A stretch of 20,039 nucleotides of DNA from Desulfobacterales bacterium (lineage in GTDB: Bacteria > Desulfobacterota > Desulfobacteria > Desulfobacterales > JAUCGF01), in contig JAOZRC010000016.1 in NCBI GenBank assembly GCA_029940345.1, positions 1 to 20,039 of the forward strand, written 5' to 3'. The notes below the pieces were generated by a model that made no database searches, was not told the origin of the DNA, and worked only from the letters and a program-made list of their open reading frames with translations. Shown piece after piece: positions 14,871-20,039 of the stretch (the first letter of the stretch is position 1; each line of letters begins with the position of its first letter). Position numbers and translations under genes: made by a program.

Positions 14871-16877
14871 ATGAGGTACGCAGAAACAGGGTTTAATTTA
14901 GAAATTGATCTGACCCGGGGAAGCATTGATAGGGTCGCAACTGACCCCAAAGACACGGAGCTTTATCTGGGAGGGTTAGGTACGAATGCCAAGATATTAT
15001 GGGATAGGGTTCCTCCTGAAGTTGAAGCCTTTTCGCCTGATAATCTGTTAATATTCGGCGCCGGTCTTTTATGTGGCACGCCTGCCACCGGTTGTAATCG
15101 CACTATTGCCACCACCATTTCTCCTCAGACCAAATTGATGGCATTTTCAATGATGGGGGGCTTTTGGGCGCCGGAATTGAAGTACGCCGGTTATGACAAA
15201 GTGATCTTTCGCGGCCAGTCCCCTGATCTGGTTTATTTGTGGATAAATAATGACAAAGTGGAAATACGGGATGCCTCTCATTTGAAGGGTAAAGGCGCTA
15301 TTGAAACGGCTGAACTTATTAAAAAGGAGTTGAATGAGCCGAAAGCCCAGGTGGCCGCTATTGGTATGGCCGGTGAAAACAGGGTCTATTACGCTTCCGT
15401 GGAGCAGGGCAGGTCCAGTGCCAGCCGGGGCGGAATAGGGGCTGTTATGGGAGACAAAGGATTAAAGGCCATCGCTGTGCGGGGGACAAAGGATATCAAT
15501 GTTGCCCAACCGGCTGAATACATGGAGCTTTGCACCGAAGTGCTGGAATATATCAAATTCCGGGAAGAAAACCCGATTCCGGGAGTAATCCCCATTCTAT
15601 CTGTACTTGGATCACCCCAAGAGATGGCAATTCATGATGAGAAGTGGCACACCGAAAATTTTTCATGGGGAAATTCCCGCACTCGGCGAAAAGATTTTTG
15701 GACCGAGGATGTCGCAACGGAGTGGCTGGAGACCATGAATAAAGCACGGACACGGTTAATCAGTTGCTATAATTGTCCGCTGAAATGCGGAGCAACCATT
15801 ACCGTGCCGGGGCTACCGACATACATGATGAAATGCTTCACGAAACTGACGTGGACAATGGCGGCATTTTCAAACCTGGATTTTGGTTTGACCATCGCTC
15901 AACGCGCCACGGAGTATGGTGTGGACGGATACTCGGCCCCGCAAGTGATGGCCTTCGCCCTTGAACTTTACGAAAACGGTATTTTGACCGACGATGACTT
16001 CCCGGGAATGCCATCCGATAACGATGGGAAATTTTACTGGTTGCTTGACAGAATTGTCCGGCGCGAAGGGATCGGAGATGTTTTGGCCAATGGCACGCAT
16101 TGGGCGGCCAAAGAGATTGGCAACGGCGCGGAAAAATATGCGCATAATAACATCAAAAAACATGAGCAATTGCCTCTGAAACTTGGAATGCTCAATCCCA
16201 TCTATTTTCTTATGTATTGCACCGGGGAGAAGATCAACATTACCCAAATTGAAGGCCAGTTTCCCCAGATGCCTTTCCCCAAGAGAGAGCATAGAGAGAA
16301 GTTTGTAAAGGATTGGTTCCAGGTTCCTGATGAAAAGTTCAAACAATATTTTCTGGACTGGGAATTTCGCGGGGAAAACTCGATGCCCTATTATCCAACA
16401 GTTGAAATGACTTGTGAAATTGTCGACTGGCAAGAGAGAATGCACTACATTGATGATGCTCTCGGAATGTGCGCCGGTGTGTCATCATTTCACCTGAAGC
16501 CACCCTATCATATACACAATTTCCCGAAATTTATCTCAGCAGGCGCCGGCATCGCTATGGATGAAGCCAAACTGTCGCAAGCAGCCAAGCGGTACCGAAC
16601 TTTGGTCAGAGCGATCAATATCAGAAGAGGCTTGCGCAGAAAAGATGAAAAGCCCCCGGAGGACCATTGGAAAAAAAGAGTTCCCGAACTTGAAAAGGAA
16701 CTCCTGGATACGTATTACAAATTTAAGGGGTGGAATAATGAGGGGATCCCGACAAAAGAGTCCTTACATGAATTAGGTTTGGATTACGTGGCTGAAGACT
16801 TTATGCAGAGGGGAATCTTGACGGATAGTGAAGATGCCACTTCCAAAGAGGTTTTGGCGGAAAAAGAGCAAAATTAG
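14871..16877 (+). CDS. bamB: Class II benzoyl-CoA reductase, tungsten subunit BamB
   Basis: A 668-residue protein of the aldehyde:ferredoxin oxidoreductase family. In strict anaerobes BamB reduces benzoyl-CoA to the cyclic dienoyl-CoA at a tungsten-bis-pterin centre without ATP hydrolysis. The AOR N-terminal domain is evident (YLGGLGTNAKILWDRVPPE, GGFWAPELKYAGYDK, GRSSASRGGIGAVMGDKGLK). Residues described for the Geobacter enzyme fall at identical numbers: E251, H255 and H260 (in EMAIHDEKWH) and C322 (metal ligand). The [4Fe-4S] ligands are C299, C302, C306 and C534. The start has AAGGGG upstream. It is the first gene of the cluster; bamC follows after 17 bases. The residue matches make benzoyl-CoA reductase much likelier than an ordinary aldehyde oxidoreductase, though a paralogue acting on a related acyl-CoA remains possible. 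Confidence 0.93.
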   Translation: MRYAETGFNLEIDLTRGSIDRVATDPKDTELYLGGLGTNAKILWDRVPPEVEAFSPDNLLIFGAGLLCGTPATGCNRTIATTISPQTKLMAFSMMGGFWAPELKYAGYDKVIFRGQSPDLVYLWINNDKVEIRDASHLKGKGAIETAELIKKELNEPKAQVAAIGMAGENRVYYASVEQGRSSASRGGIGAVMGDKGLKAIAVRGTKDINVAQPAEYMELCTEVLEYIKFREENPIPGVIPILSVLGSPQEMAIHDEKWHTENFSWGNSRTRRKDFWTEDVATEWLETMNKARTRLISCYNCPLKCGATITVPGLPTYMMKCFTKLTWTMAAFSNLDFGLTIAQRATEYGVDGYSAPQVMAFALELYENGILTDDDFPGMPSDNDGKFYWLLDRIVRREGIGDVLANGTHWAAKEIGNGAEKYAHNNIKKHEQLPLKLGMLNPIYFLMYCTGEKINITQIEGQFPQMPFPKREHREKFVKDWFQVPDEKFKQYFLDWEFRGENSMPYYPTVEMTCEIVDWQERMHYIDDALGMCAGVSSFHLKPPYHIHNFPKFISAGAGIAMDEAKLSQAAKRYRTLVRAINIRRGLRRKDEKPPEDHWKKRVPELEKELLDTYYKFKGWNNEGIPTKESLHELGLDYVAEDFMQRGILTDSEDATSKEVLAEKEQN

Positions 16878-16894
16878 AGCGGAGGGCGTGAACC

Positions 16895-17434
16895 TTGAGT
16901 GAAGATAAGAAAAAGAAAATAATTAAAACAATCAAAATTGATGTTGATAAATGCAATGGTTGTCGGGCATGCGAGGTGATCTGCTCCTCCTTCCACGCTT
17001 CGCCGAAATACAGCAGCAATAATCCGGCCAGATCCCGTATTCGCGTGATACGTGACCCGTATAGAGACCTGTATGTTCCCGTATACGCGGGTGAGTATAC
17101 GGTCGCCGAATGTGCCGGCAGGGACAAATACACGATTGACGGGAAAGAATACGACGAGTGTCTCTTTTGCAGGGCTTCCTGCCCATCCAGAGATGCGTTC
17201 AAGGAACCCGATTCAGGCCTCCCTCTGAAATGCGATATGTGTGAAGGCGAAGACGAGCCTTTATGTGTGAAGTGGTGCATGGTTGATGCCCTGACTGTCG
17301 AAGAAAGGGAAGAGGATGTCGATGAAGAGGAGGTGAGCCCGGAAGAATTGGAGATCGGGTTGGAATCATTGGCTGACAAATATGGCATAGAGAAATTAAG
17401 GGATATTGTTGCCCGAATGTCGGAGAAAGACTGA
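16895..17434 (+). CDS. bamC: Benzoyl-CoA reductase Fe-S subunit BamC
   Basis: A 179-residue ferredoxin-like protein that would pass electrons to the tungsten site of BamB; in Geobacter, BamB and BamC copurify. It has three groups of four cysteines: C20-x2-C23-x2-C26-x3-C30; C73, C89, C92 and C96; and C113, C116, C124 and C128, enough for three [4Fe-4S] clusters. The tail (135-155) is very acidic and ends in a helix. No signal peptide or membrane segment is present. The start is a TTG at 16895, chosen because GGAGGG lies 8 bases before it and no ATG exists nearby. It is 17 bases after bamB. A tandem heptamer repeat begins 18 bases after its stop and separates it from bamD. Confidence 0.92.
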   Translation: MSEDKKKKIIKTIKIDVDKCNGCRACEVICSSFHASPKYSSNNPARSRIRVIRDPYRDLYVPVYAGEYTVAECAGRDKYTIDGKEYDECLFCRASCPSRDAFKEPDSGLPLKCDMCEGEDEPLCVKWCMVDALTVEEREEDVDEEEVSPEELEIGLESLADKYGIEKLRDIVARMSEKD

Positions 17435-17452
17435 CATATAAAATTGAAAAAT

Positions 17453-17508
<56 letters not shown>

Positions 17509-17569
17509 GAATGACGCAATAAAGTTTATTATTTGAATGTCTACAGTTGTTTAAGGTGATAAAAGAGGA

Positions 17570-18736
17570 TTGATAAAGACAGTGGAGACAGTAGCCCCCT
17601 TCATAGAAGTGATTGATGAGATAAAAGAGGCCGGTGGAGAAGTCTTTAAGCTATGCTTTCAGTGCGGATTGTGCGATGCGGTTTGTCCATGGAACAGGGT
17701 TCGACCCTTTAGTATGCGCAAGATAATCCGGGAAGCTGCCTTTGGTTTAACTGAGATAGAAGGTGAAGATATTTGGCGTTGCACCACCTGCGGAGCCTGC
17801 CCTGCACAATGCCCCAGGGGCGTAAAACAGATTGACGTCAGCGTATCCTTGCGCAGGGTGGCAACGGAGTATGAGATATTTCCTACTTCGGTCCGTTCTG
17901 CCCGCACCGCAAGAGCAAGCCTTATTTCTGAAGGCAACCCCTTGCAGGGAGACCGCAAAAAACGGGCGAATTGGGCAAATGATTTGTCTGTGAAAACATA
18001 CACCGAGGGAATGGAAGCTTTGTATTTCGTCGGCTGCTACTTAAGCTATGACCCAAGAATGAAAAAGGTGGCGACTGCCACAGCCAATATTCTCAAAAAA
18101 GCGGGGGTGAATTTTGGGATATTAGGCAACCAGGAAAACTGCTGTGGAGAAAGCATCCGCAAGACGGGCAGCGAGGAAGTATTCAAACGCCTGGCCAGGG
18201 AAAACATCAAAACTTTTATTGATAATGGGGTGAAGAAAATCATTGTTTCTTCCCCTCATTGCTTTCACACTTTTAAAAACGAATACCCCGAATTCATGGT
18301 GAACTTTGATGTCGTTTATATTTCCCAGTATATATCAGAGCTTATCAATGAGGGAAGACTTGAAATCACAGGTGAATTTGCAAAGAAGATAACCTATCAT
18401 GATCCCTGTTACCTGGGTCGGCATAATGACATATATGATGAACCCCGAGACGTTTTAAACAAGATACCGGGTTTGGAATTGATTGAAATGGCTGATTGCC
18501 GCAAAAACAGTCTCTGTTGCGGCGGCGGCGGCGGCCGGATTTGGATGGACACACCCAAGGAAGAGAGATTCTCCGATCTCAGGTTAGAGCAGGCGAATGA
18601 AGTTGGGGCCCAAGTACTGGTTACTTCCTGTCCGTACTGTATCACCAATTTTGAGGAGAGCCGGCTTAATCTGGAGTATGATGACGTCTTGGAGATTAAG
18701 GATATTACGGAAATTGTTAATGAAACGCTACAGTGA
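17570..18736 (+). CDS. bamD: HdrBC/GlpC-like Fe-S oxidoreductase BamD
   Basis: A 388-residue cytosolic protein combining HdrC- and HdrB-like parts. Two [4Fe-4S] motifs come first: C29-x2-C32-x2-C35-x3-C39 and C71-x2-C74-x2-C77-x3-C81. Two CCG domains follow: C156...CC191-192-G...C231, and C280...CC316-317-GG...C354-x2-C357, which in HdrB hold noncubane clusters. In the Bam model it belongs to the BamDEF module that couples soluble electron donors to BamBC. The start is uncertain: TTG at 17570 has AAGGTG 11 bases upstream, while GTG at 17582 has AGAGG 13 bases upstream. Both leave the first cysteine motif intact. An unusual Gly run (CCGGGGG) is encoded by consecutive GGC codons. The TA island starts 51 bases downstream. 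Confidence 0.9.
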   Translation: MIKTVETVAPFIEVIDEIKEAGGEVFKLCFQCGLCDAVCPWNRVRPFSMRKIIREAAFGLTEIEGEDIWRCTTCGACPAQCPRGVKQIDVSVSLRRVATEYEIFPTSVRSARTARASLISEGNPLQGDRKKRANWANDLSVKTYTEGMEALYFVGCYLSYDPRMKKVATATANILKKAGVNFGILGNQENCCGESIRKTGSEEVFKRLARENIKTFIDNGVKKIIVSSPHCFHTFKNEYPEFMVNFDVVYISQYISELINEGRLEITGEFAKKITYHDPCYLGRHNDIYDEPRDVLNKIPGLELIEMADCRKNSLCCGGGGGRIWMDTPKEERFSDLRLEQANEVGAQVLVTSCPYCITNFEESRLNLEYDDVLEIKDITEIVNETLQ

Positions 18737-18787
18737 AATAATAAAACAAATAAATCAAAAAGGGCAAATCTAAAATTTCAGGGAATC

Positions 18788-19060
18788 ATGCAGCAACTAA
18801 AAATAAAAGATGATGCTTTTTTGATACTGAGGGCGGGTTTAAACCTTCAAAGAAAGCTCAATGACATAAAAACTGAAAAATACTTTCAAAGACTCATAAA
18901 ATTTGAACAAAAATACAATATGAAAAGTGATACATTTATCAGAGATTTCGAATTTGGCAAACTTGGTGACGATGCCGACTGGTTCGACTGGCTTTTTGTA
19001 TGGAAAGCATGGAATAAATCAGTTGAGAAGAGTCAAATAATAGAATCGTTATCCTTATGA
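18788..19060 (+). CDS. Putative antitoxin of a TumE-type module
   Basis: A 90-residue, mostly helical, charged protein. The core has a helix with FQRLIKFEQKYNM, then SDTFIRDFEFGKLGDDADW and a final Trp-rich segment. Short proteins of this layout (KFExKYgMs...F...G.LGDD) commonly precede DUF6516/TumE-family toxins, as I recall. The stop codon overlaps the start of the next frame (ATGA, 19057-19060), which encodes a broken TumE-like protein, so the two were translationally coupled. Its own frame is intact. It lies between bamD and bamE and has nothing to do with aromatic metabolism, so it was probably inserted. Its AT-rich codon use differs from bamD. No DNA-binding motif is evident. Confidence 0.55.
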   Translation: MQQLKIKDDAFLILRAGLNLQRKLNDIKTEKYFQRLIKFEQKYNMKSDTFIRDFEFGKLGDDADWFDWLFVWKAWNKSVEKSQIIESLSL

Positions 19061-19435
19061 TTGGAATGAATTTTGAATATGTCAAAGTAAGGATAACGGA
19101 ATCGGAATGGCTGATAGACCGCACAAGTATCGAATCGGAGTATGACGAAGAGAGCGATATCGGTATTATCGGAGGCAGTCTTATATTCAAAGACGGTTCT
19201 ATTTTTTTTTAAAGAGGTATTCCTCGGTGATGTTCGGAGATACCGCTTTCACTACATGAATAGCGGAAACAATCTCATACTCAGATGGGATAATGCACCT
19301 CATCACTAAAATCTAAAGACTTTTCCGCATCACGTTCATTTACCGGATGCCGTAGAGGAACATGAAGAAATTGATTTTACTGAAGCTCTGAACAGGGTTG
19401 AAGAGATTGTTATCAGAACGTTGGATGCATCGTGA
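19057..19435 (+). pseudogene. TumE-family (DUF6516) toxin, frameshifted and nonsense-mutated
   Basis: From ATG 19057 the frame reads to GGSLIFKDGSIFF and stops at a TAA (19210-19212) just after a run of nine T (19202-19210). With one T fewer it continues KEVFLGDVRRYRFHYM, then a Gly-Asn-rich turn and LILRWDNAPHH. A second lesion, an in-frame TAA at 19307-19309, follows; beyond it come TFPHHVHLPD and an acidic C-terminal helix, ending at TGA 19433-19435. The order (GSL.F.DGS, RYHYM, RWDNAPHH, TFPHHxH) is that of DUF6516/TumE proteins, RNase-like toxins. Two independent lesions show it is dead. The upstream gene overlaps it by four bases. Confidence 0.75.
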
Positions 19436-19730
19436 AAAAACAGTTCGGCATCTTTTGTTTGCCGTTCAACGCTTTTTTGTATCTTATTCAAAAGCAATTG
19501 AAATTGGTTCGTTGCAATTATTGAGAGATGCCGAATATGGAAATATATAAAAAAATAGTTATAAAAAAAACGAAGATTTTGCTTTATGGGAACTTCATAA
19601 AATAAGACATCGTCTTCACGGAGCAAGGAAAAATAAATCCATCAACGAAATAAATAAAGAAGCTTTAAAAAAATTTTCTGAATGGAAAGAAGAGCGCAAA
19701 CGAAGAAAGTCCGTGCTGAAAAGGGCATAA
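19425..19730 (+). pseudogene. Third decayed small ORF of the TA island
   Basis: An ATG at 19425 inside the end of the toxin frame opens a reading frame of 41 codons, stopped by TAA at 19548-19550 next to two A-rich runs. The same frame then continues for 59 codons to TAA 19728-19730, encoding NEDFALWELHKIRHRLHG and a Lys-rich helix (EINKEALKKFSEWKEERKRR). The second part resembles small helical antitoxins in a general way, but I do not recognise a family. It may be one gene with a nonsense codon or two unrelated pieces. It is the right edge of the foreign segment between bamD and bamE. Confidence 0.35.
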
Positions 19731-19816
19731 CCTGGCGGTTGCCGTGTAACTTAGGAACTTTCGAAATTTGGAATTTATTTGAACATTGAAATTTATTTGA
19801 GATAAAGGACAAAGAA

Positions 19817-20039
19817 GTGGAAAATGCACCAGTTGAAGGAAATTTCGGAGACGTAATGGTTGTTGGCGGAGGGATCAGCGGTATTCAAGCCTCTCTTGAT
19901 CTGGCCACGGCCGGTTTTAAGGTTTACCTGGTTGAGAAAGCGCCGAGCATTGGCGGCCACATGGCCCAGCTCGACAAGACCTTCCCCACCAATGACTGCT
20001 CCATGTGAATTCTCTCACCCAAACTGGTCGAGGTCGGCC
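19817..20039 (+). CDS. bamE: HdrA-like flavoprotein BamE, selenocysteine-containing, 3' end outside window
   Basis: The first 74 residues of an HdrA-family protein, the FAD/Fe-S subunit proposed to bifurcate electrons in the BamDEF module. The GTG start at 19817 has AAAGGA 7 bases before it. Residues 17-24 (GGGISGIQ) are the FAD dinucleotide-binding turn, then [20 protein letters not shown] and NDCSM. The next codon, TGA at 20006-20008 (residue 64), replaces the Cys of the HdrA motif NDCSMC; the frame goes on with [10 protein letters not shown], exactly the family continuation. HdrA is a known selenoprotein family, so this is read as Sec, not stop. Translation without recoding gives a misleading 63-residue ORF. 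It lies 86 bases beyond the TA island. The extra N-terminal domain of methanogen HdrA is absent, as expected for BamE. Confidence 0.88.
20006..20008 (+). other. In-frame UGA, predicted selenocysteine codon
   Basis: The UGA aligns with a catalytic/cluster Cys of HdrA and conserved sequence continues beyond it. Thirty-one downstream bases are visible, with GGTC at two places, but too little to fold a bacterial SECIS element. Confidence 0.85.

Noticed and set aside
15870..16445. A 191-residue minus-strand ORF
   Set aside because: It is antisense to the middle of bamB, whose frame is fully conserved, and has no ribosome binding site or recognisable motif.
19200..19215. Programmed frameshift at the T-run of the toxin
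   Set aside because: A separate in-frame TAA at 19307 would still end translation, so decay is simpler than regulated frameshifting.
19817..20008. A complete 63-residue protein ending at TGA
   Set aside because: Conserved HdrA sequence continues in frame beyond the TGA, and the TGA replaces a family Cys, so it is read as selenocysteine.

Overview
The window looks like a piece of chromosome from an anaerobic, mesophilic Desulfobacterota (Desulfobacterales-type sulfate reducer). The evidence is a class II benzoyl-CoA reductase (Bam) gene cluster, an HdrA-like gene with an apparent in-frame selenocysteine UGA, a TRAP binding protein, a Cache-type chemoreceptor, a Fur protein, and many small palindromic mobile repeats. 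The assignment is inferred from gene families and layout; no marker rRNA is present.

Region 1-1444 is accessory DNA: the end of an IS4-type transposase, a toxin gene that has lost its 5' part but keeps its HTH antitoxin, and a MITE with 15-bp terminal repeats and an 8-bp target duplication. Region 1445-14343 is almost entirely minus-strand. It holds a secreted VCBS-repeat protein behind gatB, a MITE that truncates an Rpn-type nuclease/transposase remnant, a second MITE with IS66-like ends, a GcvH-like protein, a Cys-rich Rossmann protein, an Smr-domain remnant next to two palindromic repeats, an orphan TRAP binding protein, a chemoreceptor, a GH13_18 sugar phosphorylase, a radical SAM protein and a Fur-FeoA fusion.

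Region 14344-20039 is plus-strand and is the metabolic core. A consensus-like promoter (TTGACA-17-TATATC) overlapped by a 24-bp dyad and followed by a leader hairpin precedes bamB, bamC and bamD. BamB keeps residues Glu251, His255, His260 and Cys322 at the positions I recall for the Geobacter tungsten enzyme. BamB and BamC would form the tungsten reductase that dearomatises benzoyl-CoA. BamD and BamE resemble heterodisulfide reductase subunits and would belong to the proposed electron-bifurcating partner complex. The cluster is interrupted twice: by a (GAACATC)n heptamer tract between bamC and bamD, and by a decayed TumE-type toxin-antitoxin island of about 0.95 kb between bamD and bamE.

The start of bamE meets a UGA codon at residue 64, exactly where HdrA proteins have the Cys of the NDCSMC motif, and the frame continues with conserved HdrA sequence to the window edge. 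It is best read as selenocysteine, so ordinary gene calling would report a false 63-residue ORF.
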